Assembly: GCF_050948175.1 (NCBI RefSeq)
Contig: NC_135202.1
Coordinates: 10,044,001 to 10,108,000 of the forward strand
Source of the DNA: Xylocopa sonorina
Lineage: Eukaryota > Arthropoda > Insecta > Hymenoptera > Apidae
Length of the DNA stretch: 64,000 nt
Direction: 5' to 3'
The notes beneath the pieces are model-generated. The model had not been told where the DNA came from, searched no databases, and was given only the letters and a program-made list of their open reading frames with translations. This document shows, piece after piece, positions 46,566-59,677 of the stretch (positions within the stretch are counted from its first letter, which is position 1; every line of letters starts with the position of its first letter). A program made the translations under genes and the position numbers.

Positions 46566-49500
46566 ACGCGCGTGTCTGCCTCTGCACGCTCTCTCCTATT
46601 TGTACGCGTCCCCCGTTGTCCGTGTGCGCAGCCAGATACCCGTCGAAGCGCCGTTCACGGACACAATCCGGCGATCGCTAAGGTGAAAGTGCATGTGGAC
46701 TGCTCGCACGCGCGCCGCCACCATCGCTCTCGCCAATTTTCGTCGACAGTTTTTGTCGAAACCTCGCGACCACCCCTTTCATCCTCTTCTACGTCTCTCT
46801 CTCTCTCTTTCTCTACTCCTACCGCCCAACCCCCATTTGCTTGGCTTCGTTCGCGGCTGTCTGTCTTTCCGTTCGGCTGGAAATCAATCGACGCTGCCGC
46901 TGTCGGTACTGGATTAGATCGGCTTGCTCTCGATGTCGATGGTAATTGAGCGAGAGTGGGTAATTTGATAATTTGCGGGCAGAACTTGCGGCGAGAGGCA
47001 GGCACGGCGAATTAAGGTTCCATCGCGGGATACGCTTGGACTCTAAGTAGAATCGAGACGGTTTCTGGTTTGGTTATTGAAACTGTGAGGTTGAATTTTC
47101 GACCATCATCATTTACGTCGCGATTCGCGATAATCTGTCGACATTTTCTGGAAAGAAACGAGTAGCAGAGCGAGTCACAATCCACGCTGATCGCGTTCAG
47201 CTCGCGGAGGAACGCGGGACAAGTCTCGCTTGTCCGCATCGCGGAGGGTAACACCGGGGGCGCGAGGGCTGAACAAGGAAAGAGAGAAACGCGGACGCGA
47301 AAGATAACGGCTCGCAGCCAATCGATCGATCCGCGGAGGCTTTTGTTCGTCTACGGTCCCGCTATCCGATTTAACTACCGTAGCCCCGTTCAGAACCGAG
47401 CCGCCACCGTAAGAACCGACTTCATCCCTCGCGCCCCTTCGCGCGGAGGGATGCTGCGAAAATATTGCTCCCTCCTGCTGCCCTGCCTCTTGTTTGCGAT
47501 TCATTTATCGTAACGAGCACCATCGTCAACGGAGAAATCCAACTTTCCTCTCGATACATCATTCAATCGCGATGATCTGGAACAATAGCGTTCTCTATCT
47601 CGAGTAGAAGTTCCATTTATAATGATTAAAATCCACGTGCGCGTTGACAGCGACCGTTTGATCGTCATCTCGCGATGGCAATTATAGCGAGAGTATCGAG
47701 CGAGGTCGAAGCGGAATTCGTAGCAATTAACGAGCGTGCACCGATTCCGCGAAACGTCGCGAGAGAACGAAGGACATCGCGCAGCCCGTGTCGAGGAACA
47801 TCTTTTTTCGGGCAGGTATTTCGGTCCAGGCCGTGTCTATAAATAGGAGCGAGTCTCGCGGTCGCGTACACGCGCACAGCCAGTGGTAACCCTCGCCGTA
47901 GTCGCAGACACGGGCTCCGACAGCTATTGAGCTATTACACGCTTAAGTGGAACAGGCTGACTGCAACGGCGTGCCTTGCTGCTCCCGATGCGTGCGACGC
48001 CGCCACGACCTCAAACTGCTAATCCGTGTACACGAGTCCGTGGAAACGGCCGTCACGAGCCGGCTCGCACCGGAAGCTACGGAAGGCGGGGACAAACGGA
48101 ATACGCGGTTGACCGTGGATAATTGGTAACTCTACCCCCGACGCGACTTCCCATCCCGCCCCTCCAGCCGTGTCTTTTCACGGCAATTTCTCGCGGCTGA
48201 TAACGAGCCACGCTCTCGAGGATTTAAAAACGGAAACGCGCCACCGAGACTCGTGAATTTTAGCTGGTCCCTCCCGCGAGTCGCGCGCTTACGATCTTCT
48301 CGCGACTTCCGGAGCACGAGCGTCACGCGAGACTTGCTAAGACTTAGCTTTTTTTTTTTTAAGTAATACGAGCAAGGCGAGCTGAAGTATTTTTAATTTT
48401 CAATGGAAATTGAAATTTGGTTTAAAAAATAAGTGTCATTCGAACAAGAATATTTCGCCACCCTACTGCTACGCTCGTTCAATCGTCCCCTCTCGAGCAG
48501 CGTCGATCAATCGTTAATTCGCGACGCTAATGAGCCAGCCGGTTCAGAGATACGCGACGGCACTAAAAGTCCCGAGACAGATCGTTAATTAGCGCCCCCT
48601 GTCCGTGTTCTCGGTGGCGAGGTTAAGCGTTCTCCGAGAAAGAACCTCGAATAGGAGGACACACGGACAGAAAGGCGTCCGGTGACGAGGTTACGCCACT
48701 GTGTCGGGATCGTGGGGAGCGCGAGTGTCGCGCGGGGGTTGGTTATTTCACGGTCCACTCGCTCCACTCACACCCCTCGCAGAGCGGCGTCGGTGGCGGT
48801 GGCGGCGGTGGTGGCAGCCCCTTTCCAAATCCACCCCTAAGAATTAATTCGAGAGAATCGTCCGGCGGCCGAGCGACAGCCGCCTCTTCCGCTCCCTCTT
48901 CCATCGGCCGCCTCGGATCATCTTCCTCCCTTCCAACCCCACCGCCCCCCACGGCTCTCTACAGCCACTTTCTTCTTTTCGTCTCTCCTTTCGTATTACC
49001 GTTCGCGTCGATCTAACTTCCTTACGGCTGCTGGCTTGATAACGTCGTCGTTTCGAAGGGTCGAGATAAAAGCGACGGAGGGCAGGACTCCAAGGCAGGA
49101 CACCAGACGCTTCGCAGTGGTGGCTGAAACGAGGGGGGTGGAAACACCGGCTCTCCTCGTTTCCTTTTTATTGTCCCGCACGGTTCAACGGTTGCGAGCC
49201 AGTCTGATAAGGCTAATTTTTTCGCGGCCAACCCCCTACTCTCAGCTGATTTTTCAACCATCCGTCACAGGTTTTCGTGCCGCGACCGGATTGATTTGCG
49301 CGCGGCCACAGCCCCAATGACTTCTGCGGCGGACGTGTAGTGTTCCCGCGGATTGATTTACGCGCGCGGCTGTTCTCGCGGCCGCGCGTACAAATATATT
49401 TTAGCCCGTCGAAAAATCCCACCGGACACAGGAAATATTCTCGTTAATGTTCGTGACGAATAGCGTTATATCTCTTGCTGAACGCTCCGAACGATATTTT

Positions 49501-51033
49501 ACCCGCTCGCTTGTCGGACGGCCATTTGTCAGCGGCAACGACGTACAACGCCCGGTATCGGTCTTCGAGCGTATAACTGCGGACCCGGTTTCGCGTTAAT
49601 GGAACTTTGTTCCGCGGAACCTGAACCCGAATCGAGTTTTACGCGCTCGAGATCATGATTTTATTATGAAACCAACCCGCGGAGGGACCGACGCGCTTCG
49701 CGGTCTTCCCAATCTTCATCGTAAACCGCCCCTGCTTTATTTAAAATTAAACCAAGATCGTTTCACTCTCATTCTTTACGTTTCTGGCACTGTTCAACGT
49801 CTTATATCGCGGGTTATCAGCTTCGAAGAAGTCAAGATAGACTCGTTGCTCCTCCACGGAGGTATACTAATACTTTCTCTTCGATCGCGATGTTTTACCA
49901 GCTTCCGTTGGCTAATATTCCCAAGTACTCGAGGCAGAATGCGAAATTGTCGCCGATTTGTCCGAGTGAGTAGTGAGAATCGGCGAAAATAAGTTACCCC
50001 ACGTGAATGCTCGTGTTCGATCATAAGGAAACCAATGTTCGTTCGTCGAACGTTCGTCATTGTCTACTCGCAAGTCTTTGTCCGCGTCTCCGCGGCGGAC
50101 CAGCGGCTCGCCTCGGCTGGTGCTTTCTAATTTCGGCATCAAAGCAAGGCGCGAGCGATTTTCCGTCAATTGAACGTGGCTGCCTTTGGGACGTGCGAGA
50201 ACAACCAGCCAGTGTACATCACGAACCGCGCGTGCAACGCTGGGATGAGTTTGCCCGCTCAAAGCGCGCAATATTCCACTTCCATCCGGCCGTCTAATGG
50301 CTCGACTCACTTAGCGGTTTCCCTTCCACGAAACGGTCGCCTGTGCGCCTCTGTTACCATGCTCGAGACCCGTATACCACGAGCACGAGTGAACGATCGT
50401 CCTCGCCACGAGGGTCGATCGAGAAAAATCGTAGGGGATCGATCTGACCCGGAAGACGATTGGGTTCGTCAGTCCAAAGGATCTCTGGACTGTTCCTGAG
50501 GGTGTTGCTTGGGTGTTCAATCTTCCAGATATTTAGCTTTTCACGTGTGTGCATTATTTGAAGAGGCATTCGCTCGAGTTGGACCTTCCTCTTAAATTGG
50601 AGTTGGATACGTAGATTGAATAGATTTTTCATTGAAATTAGATTGTTTTGAATGGATGGTTCATTGTAAGGAAGGCAGAGAAAATCGAGGAAGATAGATC
50701 GGTGGCGATAGATTGTAGGAGACTGGTTATTCTGGTGATCGGCGAATCGTTGACAGAGGGCGAGCGCATAACGCGGAAAAGTATGCTCGATTTGCAGCGG
50801 CATCTGCGCGACGCATAGACGCGGATCGATCTATCGATCGACGGGCGCCGCGTATGCTGTATGGGATAATCTGCGTGTATTTACTGGCAAAGGCTTACGA
50901 GTGTAACGTACGGTATTTTATTTTACACAGGAACGTTCCACTGCGTCCCGACGTGGTTCAGTTTTTTGCAGTTTCAGCACAAAAAATTTCCTCGCTAAAT
51001 CTCCTTTCGCGCTCATCCACTCGCGACCGTGCA

Positions 51034-51063
51034 ACAGACAGACAGACAGACAGACAGACAGAC
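51034..51063 (+). repeat. (CAGA)n tetranucleotide repeat
   Basis: About seven CAGA units (ACAGACAGACAG), followed by GGACACACACAC. Confidence 0.9.
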
Positions 51064-53158
51064 GGACACACACACCCCCTATCCCAGCGAACACTTTCTC
51101 ACCAGCCCCGGTCACTCTCACGCATACCTTACAATTACCAGCGTTCTCTTCTTCCTCTTCCTCCATTCTCTCTGGTCTCTTTTTTCAAGAAACCTCGCGG
51201 ATAAAGTCCGCGCGTCGTTTGCTTTTTTTTTTTTTTTGAAAACCGTGGCACACAGCGACCAAACGGCATGCGTATGTTACAATGGGCGATCGAGCAGAAG
51301 ACGATCGAGGCTCTGCCCGCGTAGCTGTTCTCGCGCTCGTCGACGAGCAACAGAGCTTCGATCTCATCGTTTTAATTCAACCACCCGCCACACCCTCCTG
51401 CTCGTCTCATTTTTCCCTCGCGTCGTTCCTCTTTCTCGCACGCGCGCACGTTTCGTCGTTGGCAGTCATCGTTGCGTGTTCAAACATCATCACGGATATT
51501 ACGCCTGGGCGCAAAAATAAGCGAACGCCCGCGGGCAACGCGTCGCGCATCGTTCGTTTAATTTTTTAATTATATCCGACAGAAGGGACGAAGGGGGTGG
51601 CGGTGGTGGCTCTTTTTTTTTTACGCGCGGCGTTGCAATCGAGCGCCTGTTATTCTTCGGCCCCGCGTATCACCGCGTATTTATCTTTCCGCTCGGTAGA
51701 CGGATTCCACGCCACCTCCCCTCCGCTGCTTTCCACCCCTTTCCACCCGCCCCCCCTCGATCCTATACGCCCTTCTCTGTGCAGGGCGAATTTTAAACGG
51801 CTCGACAATATCCTCCAAGAGATACCGTTCGTTTTCCGCGCGTCAACCCCGCGTAAACCGATTACCCTATCGGAGGCGTCCCACGTGCGACGATCAACGG
51901 ACACGAAGCGGAAACAACGGCCGGCCGCTGACGGAAATTATATGACGCGTTCTCGTTCGATGGAGCCAGCTTTTTCCTTGATTCGAGGTGCACCTCGCGC
52001 AGGTAGGGTATCTGAAGGCGACCAAACGAGAATGGCAGGCTTCGCCTCGATATTTACACTTGCTGGGTTCCGGGTACCGTTAAGGAGAATACCTGTCGTC
52101 CATTCGATCGCCCTTCTGCGGTTCATTTTCAAGAGGAAAGAGTTACTCGCCGCGCTAATCAAATATTATTCTTTTGTTCGAAAGGAAATATACGTTTCAA
52201 GCCAGTATTAAATTCTGTACAATGTTTGGACAGGCGTGTAAGCCTTCCGCCAAAGTGTCTGCTCCTCGAGGAGCCTGGGTAACAGGTATCCCCGTAATTG
52301 CACCCGATCCACTGAACGCCGGCGTCTCCTGCGGATTCCGTTGGAATCGACACTCAGGACAACGTGGGACATATCTACAAATAATTAAGCTGCGACCAAA
52401 ATCCGCGGCAGACGCCAGCTCTACGATAATAATTAGAATTAAAGCGACTCGTAGACTTTTCGACCCCCTATCGTACACCATCTTACACGCTCCGCTCACT
52501 TCGCTCGAGCGATCACCACACCTGCTTTCTCGAATCCTCCGGGTAACCCTACTTGCTCCGTCCCAAGTATCCACCAACACAGGACGCCGCGACGCAATCG
52601 ATACTCAAACCTGTACCCACCGTTCATAAATATCCGGACCGGTTTCTCGTCGACTCGCATCAATTGCACGTGGACCTTACCGAAACTTGCGAATCAATCG
52701 CGATCAACGAGGAAAAAGTTTCGAGTGCCCTCGGTGAGAAACGTACCAATGACCCATCAAATGAAATACTAGGTAATTAATCGATACACCGCCAGGTTTT
52801 CATCACTGTGGAAGAGTCTCTTCTCGAAAGAACCTAACGCAAATATAAAGAATGTTTCAAATACCAAAACAACTCAACAAAATTTGCTTAACATATCCAG
52901 AAAGGAGACAACGGTACTAATTAAATTCCTCAACTTCCTTTACACGCCTGAAGAAAACAGAAAACCACTTTCCCAATCCCGTCCAGATATCGTTGAACGG
53001 TACCACGAATAACAATACACCCTCTCGAACATACCAACCGCACTCTCCCTCTCTTTCTCTCCTCTTGAATCGTCCATCGCGTGGTCCGACCGACGCGTAA
53101 AGGCCAGCGTGCGCGCGCTCTACGAAGACGACGTCCACGCGGCGGGTCGTCGAGTTCG

Positions 53159-54018
53159 CTACGCGTGCGGGTGCGTGTGCGGGTGTGGATGCGTCGACAG
53201 CGCCAGCCCCGTGGTGGATGGCGTCGAGGTGGGCGGCGGTCCGGACGCCGTGGCGGTCGTCGCGGACAGGTGATGACCGAAGAACGTCGGCCCTGTAGGC
53301 GGGTAAGGTGGCGCGGCTGGGTGATAATAGCCAGGCGGCGGCGGTGGTACCGGCGGTGGATGATGGACGTGGGCGTGCGGGTGTGGGTGGGTGTGCGAGT
53401 GCGGCAACGGGTGCTGGTGAGGATGGGTGGCGAAGAGGAAGGCTGGGGCGTAAGGCGGCGGATGAGGCGGCGTCGTTGGCACTGTGGGACTGTTCACGTC
53501 CAGTCCTGGGTTCTGTTTCTTCCATTTGGTTCTTCTGTTCTGGAACCAGATCTTCACCTGGGTCTCGGTCAACGAGAGGGAGAGGGCGAGGTTCAGGCGT
53601 TCGCAGACGGAGAGGTATCTGGTCGTCTTGAACTTGTTCTCCAGCGCTACCAGTTGCTCGTAGGTGAACGCGGTTCTAGCGCGTCTTGGTTTGCCGCCAG
53701 TGCCGCCGCTTCCGCTGGTGCCGTTTTGGCTGGACTGGTTCTGGCCCTGGCAACCTTGAGCCGGAACGCTGCTAGAGGACGAAGAGGAGGACGAGGACTG
53801 CCTCTTCTTGCAGTTGGAGGTCGAAACGTTACTGGCGGCGGCGGTGGTGCTCTCACGGCCGGCGTTGGAGGATTCCTGATCCGTCACCCTCATCTCGACG
53901 TCCTCGTCCTCGTCCTCTTCGTCCTGGTCCTCGTCCATGTCCTCCATGCCCGTGTCCGGGGTGCCCTCCTCGTCCTCCTGGCCGCTGCCGCAGGCGAACT
54001 CGCCCCGCGAGTCTCCAT
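53159..54018 (-). CDS. slou: slouch coding exon 2 (homeobox exon and stop)
   Basis: The acceptor is TATCTTTCCAG, ending at 54019, and the stop TAG is at 53159-53161. After the splice the frame reads GDSRGEFACGSG and then an acidic Asp/Glu/Met run, a Ser run of ten, and the homeobox at 53510-53689. Helix 3 reads KIWFQNRRTKWKKQNPG, with W48, F49 and N51 in place. The C-terminus is rich in Pro and His, with HPHPHTHPH-type repeats. Recognised directly as NK1 class. Confidence 0.97.
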
Positions 54019-54977
54019 CTGGAAAGATAATAAGACCGCGTCAGCGCGGGGGGTGGTTCTGATTTTAACGGGGGTGGAAGATTACCACCGCGTGGCAATG
54101 AAACCGATACGGTGTTGCGTGACGAAAATTGATTAGACCGCGGGGGATAAAATTGCGGCGCGGGTGTCGGTTTACCTATGACGGAGCGGGTAACAGAACA
54201 CCGTGGCCCCGGTGTTTCACACCCTCCCCCGCGTCCACTGCGCTATGAAAGGTACAGGGCATAACGAATTTACCGTATTATACAGGGAAAATCACCAAGA
54301 TAGAACAGAGCCGCGTCCCTCGAAATGGAGAACAGTGGAGGCGCCATACGCGATCCTTTATGCGGGAACCTGTTCATCCCCCAAAACCGCAACCATCAGG
54401 CTTCGCAGTTTAACGAGCGTGCTGTGTCCTTAACCATGACCGCGATAGCCGCTCGGTCGCATATAATAAATCGCGTGCAGACACCGTTCATTTAATTCCC
54501 TTTCTCTGAACAAGCGACGATCGACGAGAAAGGTATACACACAACCTGCGAGGGATCCGTTGCAGGGACAGGGTAGCGCGACCAAGCGACCGACCGACCG
54601 ACCGACCAACCGATCTCTCGAGCTGACGAACGATTGAAACGCGCGGAAACTCTACCAGCGAGAAAGAGAGAACAGGAGACAGAAAGAGAGAACGACAGAG
54701 AAAGAGAGAGAGAGAGAGAGAAAGATGAAGCGGCCAGCCGGCTGGTCAGGACGCTGGAAAGAGAAAGAGCGGCCAATCGTTCGCTCAATGAGAGAGGAGA
54801 TTGGAGATTCAATCAGCACGCAGATGTCCCCGGGACAGATATTCCCTGGCTCCGGTCCGTGGAGGCTGGGGCGCCCTTGGGGTAGGGGTGGCGGGGTGTG
54901 GGTATAGGTTTCCGGATAAAACCAGAGACAGAAAGAGAGAGGGGCGGCTAGATTGAAAGAGACGCGAGAACGAAGAG

Positions 54978-55019
<42 letters not shown>

Positions 55020-58000
55020 GGGTGGACTTTATCCGAATTGGCGTGGCTCGTGGCCCATAGCCCGTAGCCTGGCGCACCGTGCCTGGGGGTTGGAAGTCCG
55101 TAGGGGGCGACGGATCGAGAAGGTTTACGCCGTAATGGGATTTGTATCTCGTTAACGCGCGATCGTTCTTGCCCCGTCGTACAGGCCGCCGACCACCTCC
55201 CTCTTCTTCCTTTCCTTCCTCTTTCCTTGCCTATTTCCGCCACCGCTGGACCCGTATCTTTCACCCGCGGCCCGCGGGCTACGCGCGCGTGTTTGTGCCC
55301 GCCGATTGATTGCGTCTAATTGAATTGCGTAATTTATATTGTTCCTCCGCTCGATCCTGGCTTCCATCGAGCTCTCCCGTCGTCGGCCAATGTCCCTCCG
55401 GTTACTTCGCCCTGCCTGCGATTGCCAGTGCGTCTGTCCGGGGAATTTTTCAGCGACTCGAAACCGATCTGCACGCTGGCTCGCATCGGTTTCAATCAGA
55501 GATAGGCACTCGAGAACCAAAAATATCGATTGCACGCGTGAACCACGATGTATCGAGTTTCTAAACGGAAATTGTCACGCAGGGATCCTGACGAGGACCC
55601 CAGAAGACATCGCCACGGTTGTATAGCCCTTGGTAACCAGTAATCGTTAAGTCTGTCGTGACAACGGCGCCATAAAGCGTCGCGGGTAATTAAATCCGTT
55701 CGCGTCCATAACGAGCTGGCTCTTATCGCGTTTATCGACTTTTTACAGCTGCATCGCCGCGTGATACCATTTATCTCGTTTAGATCTTCTTCATTAAGCA
55801 CGATCGCGGAGCCATTGCGCGTGGAATCGATCTAGGGGGTAAGGGGGTCGCGTGAAACCTCCCCAGGGAGCTTCGTAAGGGTGCATCGGGGACACAGCCG
55901 CCCTAAACAGTCAGGAATACTTATTTCGGTTTTCCTCATTAAGCACAATGACAGCGTTTGACAACGAGTACCAGCGATTTGGGAATACGCGCGCGTTTCA
56001 CCCCCGCCTCAGGGGTACGTCGATGACGTTGACGGAGCGTGCGAGGCGCGTTCTCTTGGATCGAAGCCTAGAAACGTTCACGACGCGCTAGTAGAGGATA
56101 TTGGGGAGCAGCGTTTCTGAATTTCTGCCAGCAGCGACGACGAAGAAAGACGAACGGTGTCGTTCGATCGCGATAGATCCCGATCGAGCGGATCTCGGTT
56201 CATTTTTTGCGAGAGAGCAATTATAGATGGTTACGATGGTCGAACGATCAACCTTGGCTGTTGGCACGAAGGACGCAGGAGGATAAATCGGGTAGCCCAC
56301 GAACATATGGCCACGTGTCTGAATTCTGCGGGGTTGGAAATATCGCGTTGTGGCGTTGATTGATCCAACGGAGGGTCGGGATTGCTTCTACTGGCGGCGA
56401 TTTAAACACGGGCGCCGAGTAATTGTTCCTGTTAGCTGCGGTTTAATTATCTGGCATCCACTTACGCCCTTCGGATAAGTATTACGTTCGAGCGCTTAGC
56501 GTCGCGTTGTTCGAATAAGTGTCGCGTCGCGACGCTAAATGTTTCACTGTTCCGCTATACGTCTCGCTAGGATCACCAGTTGTGAAGTTCTCCGATCAAA
56601 CGTTACTTAAATTACATTGAAAGAAGAATATTACACGAATCCACCGTATCGTACACCATCGTTGAAACGAATACATTAACTATGCTTCCGAATCTCATCT
56701 TCGAGCGAGACCACGGCTCTAAAATCCCCAACGAACGCCATACGCGTCGCCCTTATCGAAGAAGGCCTCGACGAGAAAGTACGAGCAATTATCGTATTAT
56801 ATCCCGCGGAAGAGTAGCAACGGTTCGCGTCCGTGGTCCAGAACAATGGGGCCAGGCTGAGCAACGGCGGAACGGTTCCCTTAACGAGCGACGACGATAC
56901 CATCTACCCTGGCCGCGATAAGAGAAACACGAGGAGGAGCGTTTAACGGCGTATCCGCATCGGGCCAGCGAGCGGTAATTACAATTTTTTCCAGAAATCT
57001 AGCGGAAAATCCGGGAGATTCCCGAATCCGCGTCGAAGCCCCCACGGAAAGGCGGCGGAAGAAGAGTCGGCTGGGGGTAGGGGGTGAGAATTTCTCCTCG
57101 GATCGACGGCGTGTGGCGGCCTGGGGGGGACGAACGGAGGGAGAGAAGTCATTATGATGCAGAAGAGCCAATTTTCTGGCCGGCTTGGCGCGATGCGACG
57201 CGATACGCCGCGATGCTGCGCGATTATCATAACAACCGGGGATATTATTCCGTCGCCTGGATTTGCCGTGGGTGCCGCGGACGGCCGCGGATGGCCGCGT
57301 TCAACGCTCGAAACGGATTTCGACGATCGCCGGGGCTGGCACTGATGCACTTTTAATGGGAACTCCTGCGCGCCCCTCGAAGATGGATGGCTCGCAGGAT
57401 CGCGTAATCCCGATTTCATCGCCGTCCATCGATCGGTACGTGTACAAGGTCCGTGAGACCATCCGCTCGCGGTCTGTCTCTCCTCTCGTCCGGCAGAGAT
57501 CTCGCCGGGTCTCAGTCTCGGGTGGAAGATCGAAGACGCGTCGGTTGACAGCGTCGGTTGATTTCGTTTGCAGCCAGTGTCCCGTACCGGGATAAAGGGA
57601 CGATAATGATGGGGTTCAAGGACTGGTTAACGCAGATTAGCGGAGCAATTTGTCACGCTCCGACAGGCCACCCTCGCGATCCCCCTCCACAGGGTCTACA
57701 GTCATCTCCACCCTCCCACCTCGAGCCACCCCCTAGCTGCTCCTCGGTTCAGGAGGATCGTCTCCAGTTCCTTCTGTTTCTACGCCGTTTCGTCCCATCT
57801 CGTTCGACTTTCCTTTTGCGCGACGCGTGATCTGGCCGACGGGATTCCTCTTCCTATCCGTCCATCGTATCTCGTTCGATTCGACTCTTGGATTCGATCG
57901 TAGACAGAGGACACAGTCTTCCTTGGTGGATTTAATCAACTCGACGTGATTCTCATCGATGGCGAATCAACGACGTCGTGGAGCGCTGTTCCAGAGCTGG

Positions 58001-59677
58001 ACGAGAACTCTAGGCGGTATTAACCGTCGACACACGCTAGGATCGGTTCCCAGTAACCCGTCTACATCATCACTTTTGTCGGAATCCCCTTATACACGCA
58101 AATAACTCTGGAACAGGGGAAATTGCACGGGGAACAAGACATCCTTCCAGCGTCTAAAGTTAGAACGAGGAAGAAGCGGGACGACGCGAGCCGCGCGACC
58201 GTCAGAGGGAGGAAGCAAGAGGCGCGGCGATGTTTCGACGACGAAAAAATCGTGCGAGGTATCACGGGATCTCGGTTATGGGAGACGGGGCCCATATGTT
58301 CCGCGGTTAAGAAGAAAAAGATGCGCGAAAGAGGGGGGGAAGTAGAAACGTTGGGCCGTGTTTTGGCAAACGGTTACGAGCGAGGAAGACCCGCGCGTGC
58401 AAGGAGGAAGCAATAAACATGCGGCGCTGCAGCTTCGCGGAGAAAAAGCCCACGGGATTAGGGGAGCTTTGCCAGCCACTCGAACGCGACGGATCCTCTC
58501 GAATTAATCGCTCGCCGCGACGTTTCTTACGTCTTATCGGAATGCAAACCTGACGAGATTCAATGCCAAAAGAATCGTCTAACAAACAATGCTAATTATT
58601 ATAATTTTCCAAAAATACTCAACCCATCTAGCCGACTGAATCGATCGCGAAACCATGTTCTCGCAACGACAGCTAAACTAATTCCTCCTACCAACAAAAC
58701 GAACTTTCCTCCACCAACGTCGTTCAGTAAATCCTCGTCAAGAACAGCGTTTCAAGCCCGTACAGAGATCAGGACTAATCACCTTCGTGCACGCTGTCGG
58801 CTCGCCGATGTCGCCTGTGCTGGACGCGGCTGTGAACGACACGGCCGCCGGTGAACTTGTTCGGGTCGAGTATGTTCTCCACGGAGAACGCCAGGCACCG
58901 TTTGTTCGCCTGGACCGTGCTGGCGGTCGTGGTGATCCCGCCAGTCGAGGTGCCCGTCGTTCTGGCCGCGTTTCCGGAAGTGCACACGGTCATCACGGTG
59001 GACGCGGCTGCTGCGGCTGCGGCGGCGTGCGCGGATATATACACAGGAGTCCCATGACCAGTGGCCTGACCACCGGTCTGAACACACGAGAACGGATGCA
59101 CGCCGCGGCTCGCGAACGGGTTAAGGAACTGATCGGACGCGGCGCCCCTCGAGGACGGCGCGGTCAGATCGACGGGGCTGCTGGGGTTGCTCTCGTCGAC
59201 CTCGTCGCGGCAAACGTCCACCTCGACGTCCTCGTCCTCCTGGTAGTTTCCGTTTCTACTGCCAGGATGGACCTCCTCGTCCTCCTCCTGGTCCTCCTCC
59301 TCGTCCTCCTCGTCCTCGACGACGTTCCCTCTCGCAGTGGCGTTCCTCTCCCGCTCCACATCGTCCTCCTCTTCCTCGTCCGGCTCCTCCTCTTCCTCGA
59401 CCTCCGTGTCCATCCTCTGCTTCTCCCTGACGGGCGTCGCGTCCATCTCGTGGAACTGGTCCTTCTCGACGGACCGCAGGATCGGCGAGGTCGGCGGCGA
59501 GTGTTGCTGACGCACGCTCTCGTACCGCGCAAAAGGCTCGCCGGTGCGTACGTGGAGCAACACGTGCCTCCTTTCTTGAGGCGGCAGCGAGATACCGGCA
59601 CGCATATCCGCTTCCTCCCGCGGTAGGACGACCGGCCCTAGAGGCGACACGGTCCTGCCTTCCTGCATCCTCCACAT
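53159..59677 (-). CDS. slou: slouch (NK1/NKX1-type) homeobox transcription factor, two-exon gene
   Basis: The gene is joined from 59677-58783 and 54018-53159, giving 1755 nt and 584 aa. The intron (54019-58782, 4764 bp) has GT..AG ends, and one carried base plus two completes an Asp codon. The homeodomain at residues 409-468 carries the NK1-class sequence (YEQLVALENKFKTTRYLSVCE) and continues QNPG. The N-terminal motif LAFSVENILDPNKFTG (residues 262-277) is the NK1-family EH1/TN-type motif. In Drosophila slouch is a nuclear identity factor for muscle founder cells and some neurons. Hmx lies downstream on the same strand. Family identity is very secure. No upstream exon was found. Confidence 0.95.
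54581..54610 (+). repeat. (GACC)n tetranucleotide repeat
   Basis: About six GACC/CGAC units followed by CAACCGA. Confidence 0.88.
54981..55018 (+). repeat. (GA)n microsatellite
   Basis: Uninterrupted AG tract in the slouch intron. Confidence 0.94.
57189..57300 (+). repeat. 10-bp phased CGCGAT and GGCCGCGG repeats
   Basis: CGCGAT starts at 57189, 57199, 57209 and 57219, exactly ten bases apart. At 57274-57300 GCCGCG recurs with the same ten-base spacing. It may be a decayed decamer tandem repeat or helically phased binding sites. Confidence 0.6.
58783..59677 (-). CDS. slou: slouch coding exon 1 (EH1/TN motif, acidic region)
   Basis: The start ATG at 59675-59677 is the first after an in-frame TGA about 55 bases upstream; a second ATG follows three codons later. 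Residues 94-135 are an extremely acidic Glu/Asp run. An Ala run (about 218-225) and Thr-rich low complexity follow. The EH1/TN motif FSVENILDPNKF lies at 58847-58894. The donor is GAAG then GTGATT at 58782 downward; the unspliced frame meets TAG a few codons later. The acidic run is unusually long but plausible for this family. Confidence 0.9.

Larger units (their letters stand above)
46131..53158. other. intergenic region just 3' of slouch
   Basis: It includes the undefined slouch 3' UTR nearest 53158. No exon is recognised. It contains a long GA tract, a (CAGA)n repeat, a CpG-poor patch at 50500-50760 and T15 near 51224. The 204-codon frame at 51597-52211 has no domain. A TTTATT (AATAAA on the slouch strand) at 50917-50922 is a possible but distant poly-A signal. 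Confidence 0.55.
54019..58782 (-). other. slouch intron (4764 bp)
   Basis: Donor GTGATT at 58782, acceptor TTTCCAG at 54019. It contains GA tracts (54702-54721 and 54981-55018), a (GACC)n run (54581-54610), two blocks of 10-bp phased repeats (57189-57224 and 57274-57300) and mixed sequence. No coding exon is recognised within. Confidence 0.85.

Noticed and set aside
51597..52211. 204-codon plus-strand frame
   Set aside because: No domain, starts near a T run, composition like intergenic DNA.
53081..54136. 351-codon open frame on the plus strand opposite slouch exon 2
   Set aside because: Antisense shadow of the homeobox exon; its content is Arg/Gly/Leu-rich complement of Pro/His/Glu codons with no domain.
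58787..59626. 279-codon plus-strand frame opposite slouch exon 1
   Set aside because: Antisense of the acidic repeat (poly Val/Leu); no independent gene signals.
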